From contig VTFK01000227.1 of NCBI GenBank assembly GCA_009617715.1, positions 248,001-312,000 of the forward strand: a stretch of 64,000 nucleotides of DNA, in the 5' to 3' direction. Position numbers and translations under genes: made by a program. Positions within the stretch are counted from its first letter, which is position 1; each line of letters starts with the position of its first letter. Under the pieces are notes generated by a model that saw only the letters and a list, made by a program, of their open reading frames with translations, made no database searches and was not told the origin of the DNA. This DNA is from Plectrocnemia conspersa (Eukaryota > Arthropoda > Insecta > Trichoptera > Polycentropodidae). Below are positions 63,401 through 64,000 of this stretch, piece by piece.

Positions 63401-63423
63401 AGGTCTGCCGTATTGTGAAGCTG
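9368..63423 (+). CDS. Zasp52: Zasp52 (PDZ-ZM-LIM Z-disc protein), whole gene, 3' partial
   Basis: Fifteen coding exons were assembled by matching splice sites and phases. Family members (fly Zasp52, vertebrate LDB3/Cypher, Enigma, ALP) anchor at Z-discs, bind alpha-actinin through the PDZ domain and are needed for myofibril assembly and integrin attachment sites. The window shows PDZ (exons 1-2), ZM motif (exon 4), LIM1 (exon 6a or 6b plus 7), Pro/Ser-rich linkers, LIM2 (exon 11a or 11b plus 12) and the start of LIM3 (exons 12-13). The remainder of LIM3, the expected LIM4 and the stop codon are outside. The Zasp52 assignment rests on PDZ-first order, the exon layout and LIM wording close to the fly protein. 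Exon phases agree throughout, apart from the forced branch at exons 10-11. Orthology is inferred, not tested by a search. Confidence 0.93.
10165..10725. other. Zasp52: Complex noncoding island, intron 1
   Basis: More balanced in composition than the flanks, with GAACGAATACAATCC, ACGACGTCCGGTC and GATGACGTAGC segments. A 119-codon open frame (10165-10524) spans it, but the translation is a basic, low-information peptide with no domain. Regulatory DNA is likelier than a gene. Confidence 0.25.
12146..12390. mobile_element. TIR element (MITE-like), copy B
   Basis: Diverged copy of 2075-2323: the left end reads ATCGATGATTTAAAATGTAA then TTGCTGACTCCAT, and the right end TTAAACTTTAAACCATCGAT. The interior shares GAAAATAAACAATATCTCAA and TTTTTATTAAAGGTACAAGA. 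Homology continues to the right to about 12515 (TGATTATTGAACTTATCTGA), as in copy A. Confidence 0.6.
13190..13660. promoter_or_regulatory. Zasp52: GAGA-rich, G/C-rich island
   Basis: A purine run near 13463-13520 with repeated GAGAGAGAGAGA is followed by GGAGACGGAGCGG and the CG-rich stretch CTGCGCCGCGCCGGCGAG. GAGA runs bind GAF/Trl-type factors in insects, at promoters and Polycomb elements. This contrast with the A/T-rich intron makes it a strong candidate for an internal promoter or enhancer. No splice donor or start codon context convinced me of an alternative first exon. Confidence 0.35.
14225..14480 (+). repeat. SINE-like repeat copy
   Basis: Shows GAGTAAACACAATCAACAAC, TAAGTTGTGAGACATCAGGC, GATGTCACTATGCACGAT and TTTCGTAAGATTAAGAAAAT in the order of the 340-660 family. 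The 3' B-box-like end is not clear here. Confidence 0.45.
15600..15900. other. Complex noncoding segment
   Basis: About 300 bp with CG-containing words (TTCACGCGCTGCTGATC, CCGGATCGATCCG, CGGGTCTCGGAGACG). The CCGGATCGATCCG word is a short palindrome near 15747. Two overlapping antisense open frames are present without a recognisable domain. Confidence 0.2.
17195..17370 (+). repeat. SINE-like repeat, 3' part
   Basis: Carries the right part of the 340-660 family: AATCCGTGTGATTATAAAAA, a CTAATTCTTATCTCCCAG segment and ATGGGTTTTGAAACCAGATC followed by TTTCAGGTCAATTGTCAGCA. The last segment is the clearest B-box-like end of any copy in the window. Confidence 0.45.
17626..17784. mobile_element. 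Half foldback element flanked by a 21-bp direct repeat
   Basis: The left arm only of the foldback element (17652-17763) appears to match the left arm of the copy at 18259 base for base, and stops at the arm sequence GCAGTGGGAA. It is bracketed by two copies of a 21-bp sequence, GTGTATTTATTATAC plus six T, at 17626-17646 and 17764-17784. A young insertion with target duplication, a templated local insertion or an assembly artefact at a palindrome could each explain it. Confidence 0.6.
18259..18493. mobile_element. Full-length foldback (snap-back) element
   Basis: About 235 bp that is inverted almost end to end. The left arm AAACCAAATTTTGACCAATA runs through GGAGAGCGCAAAAAACAATT and CCACGTCAAAAGC to a centre at GGAACGCTCGTTACCGAGCG, and the right arm returns to CAAAATTCGGTTT. 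Base matches between arms are roughly nine in ten by eye. The 127-codon open frame at 18270-18653 and its antisense partner are by-products of the palindrome. A further ~130 bp to the right is shared with 30845-30975, so the element sits in, or includes, a longer repeat. Confidence 0.7.
19300..19730. other. Zasp52: Complex noncoding island with (AC)n
   Basis: CG-containing sequence (ATTTCGGCGCTTTTCTATTC, GAGCTTTCGAGCTTTCGG, CCCGTCTCGGCGG) with an AC dinucleotide run at 19549-19566. No coding potential seen. Enhancer candidate only. Confidence 0.25.
21580..22010. other. Zasp52: Complex noncoding island
   Basis: Balanced-composition stretch with AGCGTCGATCGC, GATCACTGATTCGATCGA, GGATCTCTCCGCCCACTC and GCGCTCGGGAGAGGCG. 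The open frames are short. It looks like conserved intronic noncoding DNA, but conservation cannot be checked here. Confidence 0.25.
22740..23330. repeat. Degenerate A/T-rich repeat tract
   Basis: Loosely repeated phrases (GGGGGCCCGGTCAATTT, GGCCGTATAGGGGGTGC, GGCTCGTATGGGGGTCC), each followed by A/T-rich text, suggest an old tandem or interspersed repeat. Two short open frames on opposite strands (23100-23373) show no domain. Confidence 0.25.
24000..24400. other. Zasp52: Complex noncoding island
   Basis: Contains GATGATGATAATAATATTAA, GGCGCCGGAGGACTC and GAGGCGTGCCTCCTCC; the last is a short palindrome (GAGGCGTGCCTC). Overlapping open frames on both strands of about 70 codons give no recognisable domain. 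Confidence 0.2.
25055..25131 (-). repeat. tRNA-derived SINE head
   Basis: On the minus strand this reads GGTCGGAATAGCGCAGTCCA (A-box region), then CAGACTAATAACCCTGAG (anticodon-arm-like, resembling Lys or Ile) and TGCGGGTTCGAGCCCCGG (B box and T arm). The acceptor ends do not pair (GTCGGAA against CAACAGA) and the anticodon stem is imperfect, so it is not a working tRNA. An A/T-rich tail follows on the minus strand. Confidence 0.6.
25154..25205. repeat. 52-bp palindrome beside the tRNA-like SINE
   Basis: ATAAATTAATCAAAATTTCT, then CGAGAG, is followed with no spacer by its reverse complement; one mismatch (A against C) in 26 bp. The centre CTCGAGAGCTCTCGAG carries nested XhoI- and SacI-type words. 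Confidence 0.85.
25385..25990. other. Zasp52: Complex noncoding island with donor-like site
   Basis: Balanced composition (GAGCCGCGGATCC, CCCGAGGCTGCGC, GCACCGGGCCGACG). A donor-like AAG|GTGAGCC lies near 25445. Open frames of 65-109 codons overlap on both strands with no domain. An alternative noncoding first exon is conceivable but unsupported. Confidence 0.25.
26278..26460 (-). pseudogene. Possible mariner-like transposase relic
   Basis: The minus-strand frame contains KSSVYEWIRK followed after about 27 residues by KSTSTNNRNEKMW. Mariner N-terminal domains typically carry a VYEWhkRFkeGR segment followed by GRPSTStn-EnveKv, so the pieces are in the right order with a scrambled middle. The segment is only 60 codons and the rest of the transposase is not visible. 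The resemblance is from memory and weak. Confidence 0.25.
28545..29130. other. Complex noncoding island with overlapping open frames
   Basis: Balanced composition with open frames on both strands: 118 codons at 28726-29082 (minus) and 79 and 65 codons on the plus strand. The minus-strand peptide is Ser/Lys/Glu-mixed with no membrane segment, Cys pattern or domain I recognise. No splice-site or promoter context was found. Noncoding regulatory DNA or an unrecognised nested exon. Confidence 0.25.
29418..30128 (+). repeat. Two-copy direct tandem duplication
   Basis: Unit 1 (29418-29808) and unit 2 (29819-30128) both run from TGCAGATTGATATTATC through AATGACAAATTCTGC and AATCGTCTGTTGCTGAGCAA to ATTGTTTTAGTGTGTCAGTG or its variant. 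Unit 1 has about 80 extra bases (29625-29705). The units are clearly diverged, so the duplication is not recent. Confidence 0.75.
30770..30975. mobile_element. Foldback element right arm plus shared flank
   Basis: TTTTGACGTGAATTTTTGCC to CCGAAATTCGGTTT is the right arm of the 18259 element. The next ~130 bp (GAATATACTTTGATCAGC, GGTAAGCATAGCTAAAATAT) also matches the flank of that copy (18494-18620). The left arm and centre are missing. Confidence 0.55.
31044..31287. mobile_element. TIR element (MITE-like), copy C
   Basis: The left end CATCGATGGCTTAAAGTGTA plus TTGCTAACTCCATATTTGAC and the right end AGCAAATTTACACTTTAAGC plus AATCGAT mirror each other. The interior matches copy A closely. The flanks differ from copies A and B, so the mobile unit is the ~245 bp between the TIRs. 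Confidence 0.65.
31590..31900 (+). repeat. SINE-like repeat, long copy
   Basis: A nearly complete copy of the 340-660 family: CAGGCGTTAGCCCAATGCGT, CGGGGTAAACACAACAAACG, AAAATTATGCACAACCTAG, ATTATTCATCCGTGAGTTTA, then GGGGTTCTAAACCAAGATTT as the B-box-like end. Confidence 0.55.
31942..31982 (+). promoter_or_regulatory. Zasp52: Candidate recursive splice (ratchet) site
   Basis: TTCTAAT (a branch-point match) is followed by a T-rich tract and TTTGTTTGTTACAG|GTAAATAC, an acceptor and donor abutting at 31976/31977 with no exon between. Such zero-length exons subdivide long insect introns. Its position near the middle of the 40.3-kb intron fits that role. Of the AG|GT junctions I noticed in the intron, this is the only one with a good pyrimidine tract and branch point. 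Confidence 0.5.
32140..32640. other. Zasp52: Complex noncoding island after the ratchet site
   Basis: A balanced-composition block with a CACCTG E-box near 32188, TCGGCAGTTGAG-like text and ATCGATCGATGTG near 32490. No open frame of note. Muscle enhancers are rich in E-boxes, but single matches mean little. Confidence 0.3.
33150..33720. repeat. Degenerate repeat units
   Basis: Three related stretches recur: GATAACTGCCATAGTTTTAA with TCATATCGCCATAAAACTTA (33160), GATAACTTTATGATATTTCA with AATCTGATCCGCCATTTTGT (33430) and GATAACAGCCGTAGTTTTAA with TCATATTGTCATGAAACTCG (33622). The spacing is uneven and the copies are diverged. Confidence 0.4.
33874..34098. mobile_element. piggyBac-type nonautonomous element
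   Basis: TTAA at both ends. Left: TTAACACTTAAACACCAGTG. Right (read inward): TTAACCTTTTAAACGCGTGC. Just inside the left end is a perfect 20-bp palindrome, GTGACTCACCGGTGAGTCAC (33891-33910). About 225 bp with no coding capacity, the size and end structure of piggyBac-type MITEs. Confidence 0.5.
34735..35110. other. Zasp52: Complex noncoding island
   Basis: Contains AGCGATCGATCGCACG, GATCTGTCCCGGGCGCC and GGATCGCTCCGGGAATG. Not coding. The preceding segment (34560-34670, GGATCGGAGCGGGTGCC and GGGCAACTGCCC on either strand) looks like the end of a hAT-type repeat common in arthropods, but only one end is present. Confidence 0.25.
35468..35497. repeat. Perfect 30-bp palindrome
   Basis: AATTGAGTTGAGAGATCTCT continuing to CAACTCAATT equals its own reverse complement without mismatch. 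It lies in A/T-rich DNA inside a short meaningless open frame. Confidence 0.85.
35835..35905 (-). repeat. SINE-like repeat fragment, inverted
   Basis: Carries GGCGTCTCACTACTTACG, AGTAGTTGTTGATTGTGTTT and CAGTTGTAACGCGTTCGGCT, the reverse complement of the left part of the family. Confidence 0.45.
36274..37141. mobile_element. piggyBac-type nonautonomous element, 0.86 kb
   Basis: TTAA flanks both ends. The left end reads TTAACCTTTTGATTGCCGAA, and the right end, read inward, TTAACCCTTTGGTTACCAAG. The TTAACCYTTTG start is typical of piggyBac-family ends. The interior has no transposase-sized frame, so it would need a helper in trans. Confidence 0.5.
38635..38940. promoter_or_regulatory. Zasp52: Island with paired CRE octamers
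   Basis: Perfect TGACGTCA words at 38815-38822 and 38838-38845 lie 23 bp apart in a block of balanced composition with a GATGATGATGATCGTGATGA run. TGACGTCA is the CREB/ATF site. Two short open frames on opposite strands overlap here and are probably chance. Confidence 0.35.
40105..40340 (+). repeat. SINE-like repeat copy
   Basis: Shows AATCTTTCGCTGCAAAATGA, TAGACGTTAGCCCAATGCGT, ACTAAATAATTAGTGAGACA and TTCATCCGTGAGATTATGAA in family order. Confidence 0.5.
42175..42620. other. Zasp52: Complex noncoding island
   Basis: Balanced composition with GCAAGCACGTGATACACC (a CACGTG E-box near 42286), ATTTTGCCTGTTTTC and TCGATGCCGAAATTCC. A 72-codon open frame (42332-42550) lacks a recognisable domain. 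Confidence 0.25.
47330..47880. other. Zasp52: Complex noncoding island near the 3' end of intron 1
   Basis: CG-containing sequence among A/T-rich flanks (GCGTGTACGCGAAACCG, AATCGCGAGTACATAG, TACCCCCGCGTGTTCGC). A 74-codon open frame at 47584-47808 has no known domain. About 2 kb upstream of exon 2. Confidence 0.2.
49772..49923 (+). CDS. Zasp52: Zasp52 exon 2: PDZ C-terminal two thirds
   Basis: Fifty codons plus two bases, from acceptor TTTGCAG to donor AG|GTAAAC. The peptide VNGGSPAEKAGL, LAGDSVIKVN, DVFNLKHKEAQD and FDICVQR supplies PDZ strands C to F: the GDxVxxVN turn, the H of the alpha-B helix (LKHKEAQD, the class I position) and the final strand. Together with exon 1 it makes a full ~85-residue PDZ domain, expected to bind alpha-actinin. 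It enters in phase 0 and leaves in phase 2, completing an Arg codon with exon 3. Confidence 0.95.
50004..50175 (+). CDS. Zasp52: Zasp52 exon 3: post-PDZ linker
   Basis: Fifty-seven codons after one base that completes Arg. GGSTWKPSVTPVG directly after the PDZ and QHIGSGYNSAAKPFNY at the end are both close to the fly protein wording. Ser/Pro/Gln-rich between. The intron before it is only 80 bp (49924-50003). It leaves in phase 0 at AAT TAT|GTATGT. Confidence 0.93.
50240..50373 (+). CDS. Zasp52: Zasp52 exon 4: ZM motif
   Basis: Forty-four codons plus two bases. QYNTPVGIYSEETIAETL is the ZASP-like (ZM) motif found between PDZ and LIM domains in this family, which helps alpha-actinin binding and Z-disc targeting. 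SAQAEVLAGGVLG follows. The exon starts with ATG after TTTAG at 50239, but this is an internal Met; the donor is GG|GTATAAA. A 64-bp intron precedes it. Confidence 0.93.
50456..50547 (+). CDS. Zasp52: Zasp52 exon 5: Lys/Glu-rich helix
   Basis: Thirty codons, flanked by single bases. VNFKKNEKTYEKEKSEVFKM followed by LQEADNEPEP reads as a charged helical segment and corresponds to the conserved stretch after the ZM motif. It leaves in phase 1 (CCA G|GTGATG) and can join either LIM1 alternative or, by phase alone, the exon at 61770. Confidence 0.92.
50548..51150 (+). other. Zasp52: Intron 5
   Basis: 603 bp of A/T-rich sequence with nothing recognisable except splice ends (GTGATG and CGAGTAG). 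The acceptor has a weak pyrimidine tract (GTGTTTTATGTCGAGTAG), consistent with a regulated choice against the stronger acceptor at 51438. Confidence 0.6.
51151..51295 (+). CDS. Zasp52: Zasp52 exon 6a: LIM1 first half, alternative A
   Basis: Forty-seven codons between two split codons. A Ser/Pro/Thr linker (SPSGGASGLRH, APVTRPDAP, GGLPPGQN) ends in ICEECERLI, giving the first C-x2-C of LIM1. The final AT joins C of exon 7 to give Ile, reading CEECERLI-I-GVFVRIKD, as in fly Zasp52. Enters in phase 1 and leaves in phase 2 at AT|GTAAGT. Its length of 145 nt equals that of exon 6b modulo 3. Confidence 0.93.
51439..51757 (+). CDS. Zasp52: Zasp52 exon 6b: LIM1 first half, alternative B
   Basis: 105 codons between two split codons. 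A Pro/His-rich linker (SHRSRQSHPPPPPP, EENPIYLAPEPPHRP, GAPSPSVDASES) ends in PSCSDCKEYI, a second version of the LIM1 C-x2-C. The final GT joins C of exon 7 to give Val: CSDCKEYI-V-GVFVRI. The acceptor has a good pyrimidine tract (CACTTTTTGCAAATGTAG). Same phases as 6a (1 in, 2 out), 319 nt. Only 143 bp separate the two exons, and using both would shift the frame. Confidence 0.85.
51758..53268 (+). other. Zasp52: Intron 6
   Basis: 1.5 kb of A/T-rich DNA with no exon or repeat I can name; ends in GGTTTTTTTTCACAG. Around 52140-52230 the sequence is slightly less A/T-rich but uninformative. Confidence 0.7.
53269..53457 (+). CDS. Zasp52: Zasp52 exon 7: LIM1 common half
   Basis: Sixty-two codons after the base that completes Ile or Val. 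GVFVRIKDKNLHVECFKC, ATCG, GYYNLNGKLYCDIHAK provide H-x2-C-x2-C-x2-C and the final C-x2-H of the LIM domain, so LIM1 is complete with the CxxC of 6a or 6b. A Pro-rich tail (RQNPPAPNLEPVTMMP) follows. It leaves in phase 2 (ATG CC|GTAAGT). Confidence 0.95.
53538..53655 (+). CDS. Zasp52: Zasp52 exon 8: linker
   Basis: Thirty-nine codons after one base that completes Pro. NNNMPASTITSALASH and PLLPLSNPIPPMSGNG form a low-complexity linker with no domain. Donor TCG|GTAATT, phase 0, so it can join any phase-0 exon (55333, 55973 or 57779). Coding status rests on open frame, matching phases and clean splice ends. Confidence 0.85.
53656..55332 (+). other. Zasp52: Intron 8
   Basis: 1.7 kb, A/T-rich. A 71-codon open frame at 54550-54765 (basic, no domain) and a 63-codon frame on the other strand show no relation to known proteins. 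The acceptor ATTCCAAACTTTTCAG is strong. Confidence 0.6.
55333..55686 (+). CDS. Zasp52: Zasp52 exon 9: Asn/Ser/Thr-rich linker
   Basis: 118 codons, phase 0 at both ends, so it can be skipped without a frame change. The peptide starts LSSSNGLSGEQTDGLPAL, contains EAFASLLINGESKKDN and NNTLNTTNGVYKKVIPPH, and ends LGGNYK|GTACAC. No domain; probably disordered. From here phases allow two ways on: directly to 57779, or via 55973. Confidence 0.82.
55973..56183 (+). CDS. Zasp52: Zasp52 exon 10: Pro/Ser-rich phase adaptor
   Basis: Seventy codons plus one base. SGPKPFGSPMSPAAPIS, SPRSMPSIPSAPISPAC and PPPFSAPALAMQPTP make a Pro-rich disordered segment with many SP pairs. It enters in phase 0 and leaves in phase 1 (CCA G|GTAAAC). 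Phase 1 fits exon 11b (61770) and not the giant exon 11a. A 211-nt length is not divisible by three, so inclusion decides which LIM2 exon keeps the frame. Confidence 0.85.
56184..57778 (+). other. Zasp52: Intron before the giant exon
   Basis: 1.6 kb, very A/T-rich with ATATAT runs; two short open frames on opposite strands are chance. It ends in TGTTTGGCCTCCCGTTCAG. I looked for a microexon with phase 1 in and 0 out that would bridge exon 10 to 11a and found none with convincing splice sites. Confidence 0.6.
57779..60936 (+). CDS. Zasp52: Zasp52 exon 11a: giant linker plus LIM2 first half
   Basis: 1,052 codons plus two bases in one open frame. The acceptor is CTCCCGTTCAG at 57778, giving SEEESENESSQPVLP; the ATG at 57869 is internal. 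Seen in order: a Ser/Met-rich tract (SMMSQTSSSMMSQSSNS, about residue 80), three copies of an APxRPYTP-like repeat (58631, 59009, 59084), many SP/TP pairs (VSRSPTPKLRTQSPAP), KMFEEFERSRSAKTIEIQRR, a Gly/Ala run (GAASGAGAGAGG) and PKRGRGILNKAA. It ends VPLCGHCNGQIR, the first C-x2-C of LIM2. The wording before the LIM is very close to fly Zasp52. Probably an extended disordered region for a large Z-disc isoform. Antisense frames here are shadows. Confidence 0.93.
60937..61769 (+). other. Zasp52: Intron between LIM2 alternatives
   Basis: 833 bp. Contains a short direct repeat TATGATAGATGTTAGTTTTG at 61163 and 61185 followed by an inverted GCAAACTAAC, and otherwise A/T-rich sequence. Confidence 0.6.
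61770..62694 (+). CDS. Zasp52: Zasp52 exon 11b: alternative linker plus LIM2 first half
   Basis: 307 codons between two-base ends. The first bases AT after TTTTCTAATAG complete a codon begun with G (phase 1), giving Asp: D-DTNNKPLCETPVRTDF. It continues LMRQLAKNALDGYEIGIQRR, a Pro run (GQIPPPPPPPPKINQ), Ser- and Asn-rich linker, and ends YPVCNQCNKQITR, a second version of the LIM2 C-x2-C, with AG|GTAAAG. Phase 2 out fits exon 12. The conserved-looking LMRQLAKNALDGYEIG may be a short helical motif; I know no name for it. Phase 1 entry matches exon 10 or exon 5. Confidence 0.9.
63043..63229 (+). CDS. Zasp52: Zasp52 exon 12: LIM2 common half, start of LIM3
   Basis: Sixty-two codons after the base completing Arg. 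GPFITALGRIWCPDHFVC, VNNTCRRQLQDIGFVEE and GQLYCEYCFEQFIAPAC complete LIM2; DKCHGKIKG begins LIM3 (ACDKC as its C-x2-C). The H-x2-C-x4-C spacing instead of H-x2-C-x2-C is, as I recall, the same in the fly protein. The donor is AAA GGG|GTATGA, phase 0. Confidence 0.96.
63303..63423 (+). CDS. Zasp52: Zasp52 exon 13: LIM3
   Basis: Forty codons plus one base. DCLNAIGKHFHPECFSC, AYCGKLFGNNPFFLEE and GLPYCEA give H-x2-C-x2-C-x2-C and the next Cys of LIM3. It leaves in phase 1 (GCT G|GTGAGA); the next exon should start with a D-W-N-E-like stretch and lies beyond the window. A 73-bp intron separates it from exon 12. Confidence 0.95.
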
Positions 63424-64000
63424 GTGAGATATTACATATATAGAGGGAAATGCACGAATACTACTGGAAACAATAAAAAAATGTGATAATTATTTATTTA
63501 ATAATACATCCACCTAATATCTACACATACAAATAATATGCTGATGATTCAAGTGTTAATGTTTTCTTTATGAATCTTTCTTAAATTTACTATCTATAAC
63601 TTTTGAAATATTTTAAATTTAAGATTTATTGCGATTGATTCAAAATATATCAATATACATGAATTTATATATTAGGCAGACCATTTCAATCTTTCACGCT
63701 AAGAAAATCAATGTTTTTTATCGTTTATTTTAAATTAATTTCGAGAATCATTATCAATAGTTTTATTTATATCAATTGTACACTGGCATATAATGTGAAC
63801 ATTTGGAGTGAAATTTTACGACCACGGAATAGTGTTATTATCGTTAAAAGCCAATGACGCATATTTGCGTCATTGGCTTTTAATGATAATTTAAAAATCA
63901 CACTGATTTTTTTGTTGCGTTTACAGCGTTGTCAATCGTAATTCTTGTAATTAAAAGAACGAGTATTTTACTTGCGGTATTAATTTGGAAAACTCAGTGA
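63424..64000 (+). other. Zasp52: Intron 13, truncated by window end
   Basis: A/T-rich intron without an exon. It contains a near-perfect inverted repeat at 63837-63890. Confidence 0.8.
63837..63890. repeat. 25-bp inverted repeat with 4-nt loop
   Basis: Left arm ATTATCGTTAAAAGCCAATG then ACGCA, loop TATT, right arm the reverse complement with one mismatch. Too perfect and too tight-looped for a typical microRNA precursor; more like the remains of a small inverted-repeat element. Confidence 0.85.

Noticed and set aside
1..64000. CRISPR arrays, operons, bacterial genes
   Set aside because: Split coding exons with GT-AG introns and a metazoan muscle gene exclude a prokaryotic reading; no regularly spaced repeats were seen.

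Overview
The window is AT-rich, intron-dominated animal DNA that reads as an arthropod nuclear genome, most likely insect. The one gene I can support is the Alp/Enigma-family muscle protein Zasp52 (PDZ, ZM motif, LIM domains), on the + strand and running off the right edge. The order of insect cannot be fixed by eye; base-composition remarks are visual, not computed.

Layout. Positions 1-5900 are AT-rich intergenic or upstream DNA with interspersed repeats and one moderately complex island (2630-3460). A TATA-like box and an arthropod-type TCAGT initiator at 5959-5994, followed by a strong donor at 6059/6060, suggest a noncoding first exon. The first coding exon (9368-9472) holds the N-terminal third of the PDZ domain. 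A 40.3-kb intron follows (9473-49771). It holds several repeat families (a ~250-bp TIR element, a foldback element, a SINE-like family, two piggyBac-type TTAA elements, a tRNA-derived SINE), a tandem duplication, islands of complex noncoding sequence that are enhancer candidates, and a well-formed recursive-splice (ratchet) site at 31976/31977. From 49772 to 63423 come fourteen further coding exons: the rest of PDZ, the ZM motif, LIM1, Pro/Ser-rich linkers, LIM2 and the first part of LIM3. The remaining exons lie beyond the window.

How the exons work together. The first zinc-binding half of LIM1 is encoded twice (51151-51295 and 51439-51757). Both copies enter in phase 1 and leave in phase 2, so only one can be used without breaking the frame. 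The first half of LIM2 is also encoded twice: at the end of a 3.2-kb exon (57779-60936, phase 0 to 2) and of a 0.9-kb exon (61770-62694, phase 1 to 2). A Pro-rich exon of 211 nt (55973-56183, phase 0 to 1) fits only the second choice. Phases therefore predict two linked paths: a long form (55686 to 57779) and a short form (55686 to 55973-56183 to 61770). The visible part would be about 1,642 codons in the long form and about 968 in the short form when the first LIM1 alternative is used; the second adds 58 codons.

No rRNA, CRISPR array, intact tRNA gene or intact transposase gene was seen.
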